A stretch of DNA of 64,000 nucleotides, from assembly GCF_001499995.1 (NCBI RefSeq), contig NZ_LQIU01000076.1:1-64000 (forward strand). Direction: 5' to 3'. Source of the DNA: Mycobacterium sp. IS-1496. GTDB lineage: Bacteria > Actinomycetota > Actinomycetes > Mycobacteriales > Mycobacteriaceae. The notes beneath the pieces were generated by a model. The model was not told the DNA's origin. It saw nothing but the letters and a program-made list of their open reading frames with translations, and made no database searches. A program made the position numbers and the translations under genes. This document shows positions 26,290-35,980 of this stretch, piece by piece (positions within the stretch are counted from its first letter, which is position 1; every line of letters starts with the position of its first letter).

Positions 26290-27591
26290 TGCACGGGCCA
26301 CACCCACCACGGCGGAGGTGATCTGGGCGAGTTCCTCGGCCGTGCAGATGTACGGCGGCATGACGTAGACGAGGTTGCGGAACGGCCGCAGCCAGACCCG
26401 GTGGCGCAGCGCCGCGGCGGTCGCCGTCGCCATGTCGACCGGACGTTCCAGTTCGACGACGCCGATCGCGCCGAGCATCCGGACGTCGGCGACTCCCGGC
26501 ACCTCACGCGCCGGCCGCAGACCGTCGGCCAGTGCCCGTTCGATCCCGGCGATCGTGGCGCGCCAATCCCCCGCCAGCAGCAGTTCGACCGCGGCCACAG
26601 CGACCGCGCAGGCCAGCGCGTTGGCCATGAAGGTCGGGCCGTGCATCAACGCACCGGCCTCCCCGGTGCTGATGGTGTGGGCGATCTCGGCGGTGCAGAG
26701 CGTCGCGGCCAGGGTCAGATAGCCGCCGGTGAGCCCCTTGCCGACGCACATGATGTCGGGGCTGATCCCAACATGGTCGGCGGCGAACAGTTCGCCGGTG
26801 CGCCCGAAGCCGGTGGCGATCTCGTCGAAGATCAGCAGGACGTCGTGCCGGTCGCACAGGGTCCGCAGGTCACGGAGGTAGCGGGGGTCGTGGAACCGCA
26901 TCCCGCCTGCGCCCTGCACCACCGGCTCCACGATCACCGCGGCCAGTTCGCCGGCGTGCTCGGCGAGCTGCCGCTCGAACGCGGCGACATAGCCGGGGTC
27001 GTGGTCGCGCGGCACCGGCGGGGCGAACACCTGCCGGGTCAGGACGTCGGTCCACATTCCGTGCATGCCGCCGTCGGGATCGCACACGCTCATCGGGGTG
27101 AAGGTGTCGCCGTGGTAGCCCCCGCGCCAGGTCATCAGGCGGGTCTTGCCCGGCCGTCCGGCGGCCCGCCAGTACTGCAGCGCCATCTTGACGGCCACCT
27201 CCACCGACACCGACCCGGAGTCGGAGAAGAACACGGTCTCCAGGCCGGGCGGGGTGATCTGCACCAGCAGCTGCGCCAGCCGGGCGGCGGGTTCGTGGGT
27301 CAGCCCGCCGAACATCACGTGGTTCATGGTGGCGAGCTGCCGGCTGATCGCCGCGTCGAGCACCGGGTGGCCGTGGCCGTGGATCGCCGTCCACCACGAG
27401 CTCATCGCGTCGATGACGTCCACCGGGCGGCCGTCGTCGGGGTCGGCGATCGTGATCCACGCCCCCTTGGCGGCCAGCGCCACCACGGGCGGCAACGCAC
27501 CGGCGCCGATGGTGCTGTAGGGATGCCAGACGTGCGCGGCATCGAGGGCGCTGATCTGGTCTGGGGTCAACGCGGACACGGAAATCGACAC
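26281..27591 (-). CDS. bioA: Adenosylmethionine-8-amino-7-oxononanoate aminotransferase
   Basis: BioA transfers the amino group of SAM to KAPA, giving diaminopelargonate. The 436-residue PLP enzyme shows HVWHPYSTIG, SSWWTAIHGHGHP, FFSDSGSVSVEVA, RGGYHGDTF, IFDEIATGFGRTG and the PLP lysine in MCVGKGLTGGYLT. The start is not certain: GTG 27591 gives a normal N-terminus, GTG 27579 is slightly shorter, and ATG 27633 would add 14 residues. No BioQ-type site is visible before it, unlike bioF and bioB. Confidence 0.93.
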   Translation of the reverse strand: MSISVSALTPDQISALDAAHVWHPYSTIGAGALPPVVALAAKGAWITIADPDDGRPVDVIDAMSSWWTAIHGHGHPVLDAAISRQLATMNHVMFGGLTHEPAARLAQLLVQITPPGLETVFFSDSGSVSVEVAVKMALQYWRAAGRPGKTRLMTWRGGYHGDTFTPMSVCDPDGGMHGMWTDVLTRQVFAPPVPRDHDPGYVAAFERQLAEHAGELAAVIVEPVVQGAGGMRFHDPRYLRDLRTLCDRHDVLLIFDEIATGFGRTGELFAADHVGISPDIMCVGKGLTGGYLTLAATLCTAEIAHTISTGEAGALMHGPTFMANALACAVAVAAVELLLAGDWRATIAGIERALADGLRPAREVPGVADVRMLGAIGVVELERPVDMATATAAALRHRVWLRPFRNLVYVMPPYICTAEELAQITSAVVGVARALA

Positions 27592-27671
27592 TAACGCCTG
27601 CGCCCGCCGCGGCGTCCCCTCGATGCGCGGCATGAGGTGTGCGGCGTTATTCGGTAAATTAGCCGCCGACC

Positions 27672-29822
27672 ATGATGACCCTCGCCTTCCGGCGGCCGGC
27701 GGCCGGCACCGACCCGGAACCCGTCCGGCCCACCGCGACGGGGACCCGGTCATCGGGCTTCTACCGGCACGATCTGGACGGTTTGCGAGGTGTGGCGATC
27801 GCGCTCGTCGCGGTCTTCCACGTCTGGTTCGGCAGGGTCTCCGGTGGCGTCGACGTCTTCCTGGCCCTGTCGGGGTTCTTCTTCGGCGGCCGGTTGCTGC
27901 GCATGGTGTTGACCCAGGACGCCCCGCTGCGCCCGTTCCCCGAGTTCACGCGGCTGGTGCGGCGCCTGCTGCCCGCGCTGGTGGTGGTGCTGGCCGCCTC
28001 GGCGGTGCTGACCATCCTCATCCAGCCGGAGACCCGGTGGGAGACGTTCGCCGACCAGAGCCTGGCCAGCCTCGGGTACTACCAGAACTGGGAACTGGCG
28101 ATCACCGCGTCGGACTACCTGCGGGCCGGGGAGACGGTCAGCCCCCTGCAGCACATCTGGTCGATGTCGGTGCAGGGCCAGTTCTACATCGCCTTCCTGG
28201 CGCTGATCTTCGCGTTCGGGCTGTTGTTCCGGCGGGTCCTGCGCCGCCACCTGCGTGCGGTCCTGGTGGTGCTGCTCACCGCGCTGACCGTCGCCTCGTT
28301 CGTCTACGCCGTCATCGCCCACAACGACGACCAGGCCACCGCCTACTACAACAGCTTCGCCCGGGCCTGGGAGCTGCTGCTCGGGGCGCTGGCCGGGGCG
28401 CTGGTGCCCTACATCCGATGGCCGATGTGGCTGCGCGGCATCGTCGCCACCGCCGCGTTGGCCGCGATCCTGTCGTGCGGATGGTTCATCGACGGCGTCA
28501 AGGAGTTCCCCGGTCCGTGGGCGCTGGTTCCGGTCGGGGCCACGGTCGCCTTCATCCTGTCGGCCGCCAACCGCGGGCCGGGCGGCCGGCTGCCCGCACC
28601 CAACCGGCTGCTGGCCACCGCACCGTTCGTGACGCTCGGGTCGATGGCCTATTCGCTGTATCTGTGGCACTGGCCGCTGCTGATCTTCTGGCTGTCGTAC
28701 ACCGGCCACTCGCGGGTCGACTTCTGGCAGGGCGCGGGCGTGCTGGCCGTCTCCGGCGTACTGGCCTGGCTGACCATGCGCTACATCGAGGAGCCGCTGC
28801 GCTACCGCGCCCCGGCGACGGCCGTCGCGACGGCGCCGCTGCGCACCCGGCTGCGCAGGCGCACGATCGCGCTGGGCTCGGTGGTGGCGCTGTTGGGCGT
28901 CGCGCTCACCGCGACGTCGTTCACCTGGCGCGAGCACGTCACCGTCCAGCGGGCCAACGGCGCGGAACTGGCCGGTCTGTCCCTGCAGGACTATCCCGGT
29001 GCGATCGCGTTGCTCGACAAGGTCCGGGTGCCCAAGCTGCCGATGCGCCCGTCGGTTCTCGAGGCCAAGAAGGATCTGCCCGCCAGCACCATCGACGGCT
29101 GCATCAGCGACTTCGACAACGTCGGGGTGATCAACTGCACCTACGGCGACAAGTCGGCGCCGCGCACCATCGCGCTGGCAGGCGGCTCGCACGCCGAACA
29201 CTGGATCACCGCGCTCGACCTGCTCGGCCGGACCCACAACTTCAAGGTGGTCACCTACCTCAAGATGGGCTGTCCGCTCACCACCGAGGAGATGCCGCTG
29301 GTGATGGGCGACAACCGGCCCTATCCCAAGTGCCACGAGTGGAACTCCCGGGTGATGCCGAAACTGCTTGCCGACAAACCGGACTACGTGTTCACGACCT
29401 CGACGCGGCCGTGGAACGTCAAGGACGGCGACGTCATGCCGTCGACGTACCTGGGCATCTGGGAAACCTTGTCGCGCAACAAGATCCCGATTCTCGCCAT
29501 GCGCGACACGCCGTGGCTGGTGCGCGACGGCGAACCGTACATCCCGGCGGACTGCCTGGCCGACGGCGGGGATGCGGTGTCCTGCGGTATCGAGCGCTCC
29601 AAGGTACTCTCCGACGACAATCCGACACTGGCCTACGTCAACCGGTTCCCGATGCTCAAGCCACTGGACATGAGCGACGCGGTGTGTCGGGAGGAGTACT
29701 GCCGGGTGGTGGAGGGAAATGTGTTGCTGTATCACGACGCTCACCACATCTCCACCACTTACATGCGCACCATGACCGACGAACTCGGACGTCAGATCGC
29801 CGCCGCCACCGGCTGGTGGTGA
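27672..29822 (+). CDS. Membrane acyltransferase of the OafA/YrhL type with SGNH domain
   Basis: A 716-residue protein with an N-terminal acyltransferase-3 domain of about ten membrane helices (residues 30-420) and a C-terminal extracytoplasmic SGNH-like domain (about 460-716). The HDLDGLRGVAIALV and FFFGGRLLR motifs mark the acyltransferase; ALAGGSHAEHW and the terminal HDAHHISTTYM resemble the SGNH nucleophile and Asp/His blocks. Such proteins O-acylate extracellular carbohydrates. It is one base upstream of treX, as in M. tuberculosis (Rv1565c-treX), which hints at a trehalose- or glucan-linked substrate. An AT-rich TAAATT just upstream suggests a short or absent leader. Confidence 0.88.
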   Translation: MMTLAFRRPAAGTDPEPVRPTATGTRSSGFYRHDLDGLRGVAIALVAVFHVWFGRVSGGVDVFLALSGFFFGGRLLRMVLTQDAPLRPFPEFTRLVRRLLPALVVVLAASAVLTILIQPETRWETFADQSLASLGYYQNWELAITASDYLRAGETVSPLQHIWSMSVQGQFYIAFLALIFAFGLLFRRVLRRHLRAVLVVLLTALTVASFVYAVIAHNDDQATAYYNSFARAWELLLGALAGALVPYIRWPMWLRGIVATAALAAILSCGWFIDGVKEFPGPWALVPVGATVAFILSAANRGPGGRLPAPNRLLATAPFVTLGSMAYSLYLWHWPLLIFWLSYTGHSRVDFWQGAGVLAVSGVLAWLTMRYIEEPLRYRAPATAVATAPLRTRLRRRTIALGSVVALLGVALTATSFTWREHVTVQRANGAELAGLSLQDYPGAIALLDKVRVPKLPMRPSVLEAKKDLPASTIDGCISDFDNVGVINCTYGDKSAPRTIALAGGSHAEHWITALDLLGRTHNFKVVTYLKMGCPLTTEEMPLVMGDNRPYPKCHEWNSRVMPKLLADKPDYVFTTSTRPWNVKDGDVMPSTYLGIWETLSRNKIPILAMRDTPWLVRDGEPYIPADCLADGGDAVSCGIERSKVLSDDNPTLAYVNRFPMLKPLDMSDAVCREEYCRVVEGNVLLYHDAHHISTTYMRTMTDELGRQIAAATGWW

Positions 29823-29823
29823 C

Positions 29824-31956
29824 GTGACCTCGCATACGGTCTGGCCCGGTGAGGCCTACCCGCTGGGCGCGACGTACGACGGAGCCGGCACCAACTTCTC
29901 GCTCTTCTCCGAGGTCGCCGAACGCGTCGAGTTGTGCCTGATCGCCAAGGACGGCAGCGAGGAACGGATCGACCTCGACGAGGTGGACGGTTACGTCTGG
30001 CATGCCTACCTGCCCACCGTCAGCCCCGGCCAGCGCTACGGGTTCCGTGTGCACGGCCCGTGGGATCCGCCCGCGGGACACCGGTGCGACCCGAGCAAGC
30101 TGCTGCTCGATCCGTACGGGAAATCGTTCCACGGCGACTTCCGCTTCGGTCAGGCGCTGTACTCCTACGACCTCGATGCCGAGGACCTCGCCTCCGGCGG
30201 CACTCCCCCGCGGATCGACTCGCTGGGGCACACGATGACCAGCGTCGTCATCAACCCGTTCTTCCAGTGGGGTTCGGACCGCGCGCCGCGCACGCCGTAC
30301 CACGACACCGTGATCTACGAGGCCCACGTCAAGGGGATGACCCAACGGCACCCCGCCATCCCCGCGCAGTTGCGCGGCACCTACGCCGGGCTCTGCCACC
30401 CCGCGATCATCGACCACCTCAGATCGCTGAACGTCACCGCCATCGAGCTGATGCCGGTGCACCAGTTCATGCACGACCACCGGCTCCTCGACCTCGGACT
30501 GCGAAACTACTGGGGTTACAACACGTTCGGCTTCTTCGCCCCGCACAACGAGTACGCGGCCAATCAGCACGCCGGCGGCGCGGTCGCCGAGTTCAAGGCC
30601 ATGGTGCGGTCCTTCCACGCGGCGGGCATCGAGGTCATCCTCGACGTCGTCTACAACCACACCGCTGAGGGCAACCACCTCGGGCCGACGGTCAACTTCC
30701 GCGGTATCGACAACGCCGCCTACTACCGGCTCCTCGACGGCGACCGGCGGCTCTACAAGGACTTCACCGGCACCGGCAACAGCCTCAACGCCCGCCATCC
30801 GCACACCCTGCAGCTCATCATGGATTCGCTGCGCTACTGGGTGCTGGAGATGCACGTCGACGGGTTCCGCTTCGACCTGGCCTCGACGCTGGCCCGCGAG
30901 TTCTACGACGTCGACCGGCTCTCGGCGTTCTTCGACCTCGTGCAGCAGGATCCGGTGGTCAGCCAGGTGAAGCTGATCGCCGAACCGTGGGACGTCGGTG
31001 AGGGTGGCTACCAGGTCGGGAACTTCCCAGGTTTGTGGACCGAGTGGAACGGGCAATATCGCGACACTGTGCGTGACTACTGGCGGGGAGAACCCGCAAC
31101 CCTCGGCGAATTCGCCTCCCGGCTGACGGGATCATCAGACCTCTACGAGGCCACCGGACGGCGCCCCAGCGCCTCGATCAACTTCGTGACCTGCCACGAC
31201 GGGTTCACGATGCAGGATCTGGTGTCCTACAACGAGAAACACAACGAAGCCAACGGCGAGCACAACCGCGACGGCGAGAGCCACAACCGGTCCTGGAACT
31301 GCGGGGTCGAGGGTCCCACCGACGATCCGGAGATCACGGCGTTGCGCGGTAAGCAGATGCGCAACATGCTGGCCACGCTGATGTGCAGCCAGGGCACGCC
31401 GATGATCGCCCACGGTGACGAGATCGGCCGCACCCAGCAGGGCAACAACAACGTCTACTGCCAGGACTCCGAACTGTCCTGGATGGACTGGTCGCTGTGC
31501 GAGACGAACGCCGATCTGCTGGAGTTCACCCGCAAGGTTGTCGCGTTCCGCAAGAGCCATCCGGTGTTCCGGCGACGGCGGTTCTTCGAGGGCAAACCGA
31601 TCCGCAGCGCCGATCAGGTCCGCGACATCGCGTGGCTGACACCCGCGGGCGCCGAGATGACCCCCGAGGACTGGGGCACCGGCCTGGGCAGGTGCGTGGC
31701 GGTCTTCCTCAACGGCGAGGCGATCCCCACCCCCGACGCGCGCGGCGAACGCGTCGTCGACGACTCGTTCCTGCTGTGCTTCAACGCCCACGACCACGTG
31801 CAGGACTTCGTCACCCCCGACGGCGACTACGCCGAGATGTGGACCGCCGACCTGGACACCGCCGACCCGACCGGCCACACCGACGTCGTCGTCCCGGCTG
31901 GCGAGAAGATCTCGCTACAACCCAGATCGCTGCTCGTGCTGCGGAAGACCGCCTGA
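29824..31956 (+). CDS. treX: Glycogen debranching enzyme (isoamylase type)
   Basis: TreX hydrolyses alpha-1,6 branches of glycogen to release linear maltodextrins for TreY and TreZ. The 710-residue protein has an N-terminal CBM48 domain (ATYDGAGTNFSLFSEVAERVELCL) and a GH13 catalytic domain with VYNHTAEG, the nucleophile in GFRFDLAS, the general acid in IAEPWDVGEGGY and FVTCHDGFTMQDLVSYNEKHN. GTG 29824 follows the acyltransferase stop by one base, and the stop overlaps the treY ATG by one base. Confidence 0.95.
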   Translation: MTSHTVWPGEAYPLGATYDGAGTNFSLFSEVAERVELCLIAKDGSEERIDLDEVDGYVWHAYLPTVSPGQRYGFRVHGPWDPPAGHRCDPSKLLLDPYGKSFHGDFRFGQALYSYDLDAEDLASGGTPPRIDSLGHTMTSVVINPFFQWGSDRAPRTPYHDTVIYEAHVKGMTQRHPAIPAQLRGTYAGLCHPAIIDHLRSLNVTAIELMPVHQFMHDHRLLDLGLRNYWGYNTFGFFAPHNEYAANQHAGGAVAEFKAMVRSFHAAGIEVILDVVYNHTAEGNHLGPTVNFRGIDNAAYYRLLDGDRRLYKDFTGTGNSLNARHPHTLQLIMDSLRYWVLEMHVDGFRFDLASTLAREFYDVDRLSAFFDLVQQDPVVSQVKLIAEPWDVGEGGYQVGNFPGLWTEWNGQYRDTVRDYWRGEPATLGEFASRLTGSSDLYEATGRRPSASINFVTCHDGFTMQDLVSYNEKHNEANGEHNRDGESHNRSWNCGVEGPTDDPEITALRGKQMRNMLATLMCSQGTPMIAHGDEIGRTQQGNNNVYCQDSELSWMDWSLCETNADLLEFTRKVVAFRKSHPVFRRRRFFEGKPIRSADQVRDIAWLTPAGAEMTPEDWGTGLGRCVAVFLNGEAIPTPDARGERVVDDSFLLCFNAHDHVQDFVTPDGDYAEMWTADLDTADPTGHTDVVVPAGEKISLQPRSLLVLRKTA

Positions 31957-34250
31957 TGGCCGCCGCCCGGCCCGTGTTGTCGACCTACCGGCTGCAGATG
32001 CGCGGTGACGCCTTCACCCTCGCCGACGCCGAGGCGCTGGTGGACTACCTCGACGCACTCGGGGTCTCACACCTGTACCTGTCGCCGATCCTGACCGCGG
32101 TCGAGGGTTCGACCCACGGTTACGACGTCACCGATCCCACGACCGTGTCGGCGGCGCTCGGCGGCGCCGAGGCGCTCGCCTCGCTGTCGGCGGCGGCCAA
32201 GAGGCGGAAGGTCGGCCTCATCGTTGACATCGTGCCCAACCACGTCGGCGTCGACGATCCGACGCAGAACCCGTGGTGGTGGGATCTGCTCACCCACGGC
32301 CGCGACTCCGCGTACGCCGACTACTTCGACGTCGACTGGACCGCCGACCCGGACGGCCGGATCCTGCTGCCCGTGCTCGGATCCGACGGCGACGTCGCCG
32401 ATCTCACCGTGGACGGTGACCGGTTGCGCCTGGGCGACCTGGTGTTCCCGATCGCGCCCGGTACGGGTGAGGGCACCGGTCCGGACGTCCACGACCGTCA
32501 GCACTACCGGTTGATCGGGTGGAAGCGCGGGATCTGCGGATACCGCCGGTTCTTCTCGATCACGTCGCTGGCGGGACTGCGCCAGGAAGACCCCGCGGTC
32601 TTCGAGGCGACCCACACCGAGGTCAAACGGTGGTTCACCGATGACCTCGTCGACGGCATCCGCATCGACCACCCCGACGGATTGTCCGATCCCCCCGGAT
32701 ATCTGGCCTGGCTGCGGGAGCTCGTCGGCCCGCAGGCCTGGATCGTGATCGAGAAGATCCTCGCCGTCGACGAACCGCTGGACCCGACCCTGCCGGTCGC
32801 GGGCACCACCGGATACGACGCGTTGCGCGAGGCGGGCGGGGTGTTCATCGATCCCGCAGGCGCCGACGCGCTCGGCACGCTCTACGAATCCACCGGTGTT
32901 GACTACGCCGCGATGCCCCGTACCGCGCGGGCGCTCAAGGTGCAGGCCGTCACCACCACCCTGGGCAGTGAGCTGGCTCGGCTCTGCCGCACGATCGTCG
33001 CCGCCACCGGCCAGGACCACGACGACCTGCCGAATGCGGTCGCCGCGGTGATCAGCCACCTCGGTGTGTACCGGTCCGACTATCCGGCGCTGGCGACGGT
33101 GCTGCCGGTCGCGATCGCCGAAACGCTCTCGGAGCAGCCGCGTTTCGCGCCGGCTCTGCAGATCCTGTCCGCGGCGCTGTCCCGTGGCCGGGAGACCGCG
33201 GTGCGGTTCCAGCAGTTGTGCGGTGCGGCCACCGCGAAGGCCATGGAGGACTGTCTGTTCTACCGGGACGCCCGCCTGGTGTCGCTCAACGAGGTCGGCG
33301 GCGAACCCGAGTGGTTCGGCGTGTCCATCGCGGAGTTCCATCAGCGCGCCGCGGCCCGGGCCGCGATGTGGCCGCACGCGATGACGACGCTGTCGACCCA
33401 CGACACCAAACGCGGTGAGGACGTGCGCGCCCGCATCGGCGTGCTCTCCCAGGTGCCGTCGCTGTGGGCGCAGTACGTGGAGGCCTGGGCGGATCGGACC
33501 CCGCCGCCCGATTCCGGCACCGGACTGTTCCTGCTGCAGAACGTGTTCGGCGTCTGGCCGGCCGACGGGGTGGTCACCGACGAACTACGCGAGCGCTTAC
33601 ACGCCTACGCGGAGAAGGCGATTCGCGAAGCGGCGACCCACACGACGTGGAACGACCCGGACAGCGAGTTCGAGAGCGGCGTGCACGCGTGGCTGGACAG
33701 CGTCATCGACGGCCCGGTGGGCACCGAACTCACCCGCCTAATCGAACAACTCGACCCGCATGCCCGCAACGACAGCCTCGGCCAGAAACTCCTGGCGCTG
33801 ACCGGCCCCGGCGTCCCCGACGTCTATCAGGGCACCGAGCTGTGGGAGGACAGCCTGGTCGATCCGGACAATCGCCGTCCGGTCGACTACGCGCAGTGCC
33901 GCACCGAACTGGAGGCGTTGCGCCATCCCAAGATGCGCGTGGTGCACGCGGCACTGCGCGTCCGCCGCGACCGCCCGGCCACCTTCGTAGAGGGCGGGTA
34001 CACCCCGATCCTCGCCCGCGGTGCGGCCGCCGAGCACGTCGTGGCGTTCCTACGCGGCGACGACGTGCTGACCGCCGTCAGCCGTCACACCGTGCGACTG
34101 CACGAAACTGGCTGGGGTGACACCGAATTGACACTTCCCGACGGCAACTGGACCGACCGCATCACCGGCAGCCGCTTCACCGGCACCGTGACGGCCGCCG
34201 ATCTGTTCGCCGAACTGCCCACCGTGCTGCTGGAGCGTGACGATGCCTGA
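31956..34250 (+). CDS. treY: Maltooligosyltrehalose synthase
   Basis: TreY rearranges the reducing-end alpha-1,4 bond of maltodextrins to alpha,alpha-1,1, forming maltooligosyltrehalose. The 764-residue GH13 enzyme shows STYRLQM, YLSPIL, GSTHGYDV, VPNHVG, the nucleophile in GIRIDHPDGLSDP, the acid in WIVIEKIL and STHDTKRGEDVRAR. The ATG overlaps the treX stop (TGATG); the upstream frame is inside treX. The 3' end overlaps treZ by 8 bases. Confidence 0.95.
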   Translation: MAAARPVLSTYRLQMRGDAFTLADAEALVDYLDALGVSHLYLSPILTAVEGSTHGYDVTDPTTVSAALGGAEALASLSAAAKRRKVGLIVDIVPNHVGVDDPTQNPWWWDLLTHGRDSAYADYFDVDWTADPDGRILLPVLGSDGDVADLTVDGDRLRLGDLVFPIAPGTGEGTGPDVHDRQHYRLIGWKRGICGYRRFFSITSLAGLRQEDPAVFEATHTEVKRWFTDDLVDGIRIDHPDGLSDPPGYLAWLRELVGPQAWIVIEKILAVDEPLDPTLPVAGTTGYDALREAGGVFIDPAGADALGTLYESTGVDYAAMPRTARALKVQAVTTTLGSELARLCRTIVAATGQDHDDLPNAVAAVISHLGVYRSDYPALATVLPVAIAETLSEQPRFAPALQILSAALSRGRETAVRFQQLCGAATAKAMEDCLFYRDARLVSLNEVGGEPEWFGVSIAEFHQRAAARAAMWPHAMTTLSTHDTKRGEDVRARIGVLSQVPSLWAQYVEAWADRTPPPDSGTGLFLLQNVFGVWPADGVVTDELRERLHAYAEKAIREAATHTTWNDPDSEFESGVHAWLDSVIDGPVGTELTRLIEQLDPHARNDSLGQKLLALTGPGVPDVYQGTELWEDSLVDPDNRRPVDYAQCRTELEALRHPKMRVVHAALRVRRDRPATFVEGGYTPILARGAAAEHVVAFLRGDDVLTAVSRHTVRLHETGWGDTELTLPDGNWTDRITGSRFTGTVTAADLFAELPTVLLERDDA

Positions 34251-35979
34251 GTTCGCGGTGTGGGCGCCGCTGCCCGAGCGGGTGCGACTCGACGTCGACG
34301 GGACCCTGCACCCGATGACACGCGGTGACGACGCCTGGTGGCGCGCCGAGGTGGACACCGCGCCGGACGCGCGGTACGGCTTCGTCCTCGACGACGACCC
34401 GAAGGTGCTGCCCGACCCCCGCTCGGCGCGTCAGCCCGACGGGGTCCACGAACGCTCCCAGCTGTGGCGGCCGGCTTCCGACGCGTGGACCGACGGAGCA
34501 TGGGCGGGTCGCGCGATCGAGGGGTCCGAAAAGGGCCAGGTGATCTACGAACTGCACACCGGGACGTTCACCCCCGAGGGCACGTTCGACGCCGCGATCG
34601 GCAAGCTCGACCACCTGGTCGACCTCGGTGTCGATTTCGTGGAACTGATGCCGGTCAACGCGTTCGGCGGTACCCACGGCTGGGGGTACGACGGGGTGCT
34701 CTGGTATGCCGTGCACGAACCGTACGGTGGCCCCGACGCGCTGATCCGTCTCATCGACGCCTGTCACGCCCGCGGGCTCGGGGTGCTGATCGACGCGGTC
34801 TTCAACCACCTCGGACCGTCGGGCAACTATCTGCCCAAGTTCGGCCCGTATCTGTCGTCGGGCAGCAATCCGTGGGGCGAGTCGATCAACATCGCCGACG
34901 CCGGCGCCGACGAGGTGCGCCGCTACATCCTCGACTGCGCGCTGCGGTGGATGCGTGACTTCCACGCCGACGGGCTGCGCCTGGACGCGGTGCACGCCCT
35001 CGTCGACACCACCGCGATCCACATCCTCGAGGAGCTCTCGGCCGAGACCGACGCGCTGGCAACCGAACTCGGCCGGCCGCTGTCGCTGATCGCCGAGAGC
35101 GACATGAACGACCCCCGGCTGATCACCCCGCGTGATCAGGGCGGCCTCGGCATGACCGCGCAGTGGGACGACGACATCCACCACGCGATCCACGCCGCGG
35201 TGTCGGGTGAGACGCAGGGCTACTACGGCGACTGGGGCACCGTCGAGGCGCTGGCGCAGACGCTGAAGGGCGGATACTTCCACGCGGGCACGTACTCGAC
35301 GTTCCGGCACCGGCGCCACGGCCGCCCGCTGGACACCGCGACCATCCCGGCCACCCGGCTGCTCGCCTACACGCTGACTCACGATCAGGTCGGCAACCGG
35401 GCGGTCGGCGACCGTCCGTCACAGAACCTCGACACCGGACAGCTCGCGGTCAAGGCCGTCCTCGCGCTCGGGTCACCTTATACAGCAATGCTTTTCATGG
35501 GCGAGGAGTGGGGCTCGTCGTCTCCGTTCCAGTTCTTCAGCAGCCATCCGGAGCCGGAACTTGCCCGCGCGACGGCGGAGGGCCGCAAGCGGGAGTTCGC
35601 CGAACACGGGTGGGACGCCGACGAGATCCCCGACCCCCAGGACCCGCAGACCTTCCTGCGCTCCAAACTCAAGTGGGACGAGATCGACGACGGCGACCAC
35701 GGCCGCCTGCGCGCCCTCTACCGGGACCTGATCGCGCTGCGGCACACCGAGCCGGACCTGGCCGACCCGTGGCTGGACCACCTGCGCGTCGAGTACGACG
35801 AGGCGCAGCGCTGGATCGTGATGCACCGCGGCGCGCTGTCGATCGCGTGCAACCTGGGCTCCGACGCGGTGACGGTGCCCGTCACCGGCGACGTGGTGCT
35901 CGCCTGGGGCGACCCGGCGGCTGACGGCGACGGGACGCGGCTGGCCGGGCATTCGTTCGCGGTCGTGCGGAGCGGGTAG
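34243..35979 (+). CDS. treZ: Malto-oligosyltrehalose trehalohydrolase
   Basis: TreZ cleaves free trehalose from maltooligosyltrehalose, completing the TreXYZ route. The 578-residue protein begins MPEFAVWAPLPERVRLDV (carbohydrate-binding domain), then GH13 blocks: YELHTGTFTPEGTF, VFNHLGPSGNYL, nucleophile in GLRLDAVHAL, acid in IAESDMND and THDQVGNRA. ATG 34243 matches the mycobacterial start; GTG 34237 two codons upstream is an alternative. It ends one base before the convergent ilvA. Confidence 0.95.
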   Translation: MPEFAVWAPLPERVRLDVDGTLHPMTRGDDAWWRAEVDTAPDARYGFVLDDDPKVLPDPRSARQPDGVHERSQLWRPASDAWTDGAWAGRAIEGSEKGQVIYELHTGTFTPEGTFDAAIGKLDHLVDLGVDFVELMPVNAFGGTHGWGYDGVLWYAVHEPYGGPDALIRLIDACHARGLGVLIDAVFNHLGPSGNYLPKFGPYLSSGSNPWGESINIADAGADEVRRYILDCALRWMRDFHADGLRLDAVHALVDTTAIHILEELSAETDALATELGRPLSLIAESDMNDPRLITPRDQGGLGMTAQWDDDIHHAIHAAVSGETQGYYGDWGTVEALAQTLKGGYFHAGTYSTFRHRRHGRPLDTATIPATRLLAYTLTHDQVGNRAVGDRPSQNLDTGQLAVKAVLALGSPYTAMLFMGEEWGSSSPFQFFSSHPEPELARATAEGRKREFAEHGWDADEIPDPQDPQTFLRSKLKWDEIDDGDHGRLRALYRDLIALRHTEPDLADPWLDHLRVEYDEAQRWIVMHRGALSIACNLGSDAVTVPVTGDVVLAWGDPAADGDGTRLAGHSFAVVRSG

Positions 35980-35980
35980 C

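Noticed and set aside
27750..29747. A 665-codon open frame on the minus strand opposite the acyltransferase
   Set aside because: It mirrors the third-position GC bias of the real gene and contains low-complexity Gln/Arg/His text with no family resemblance.
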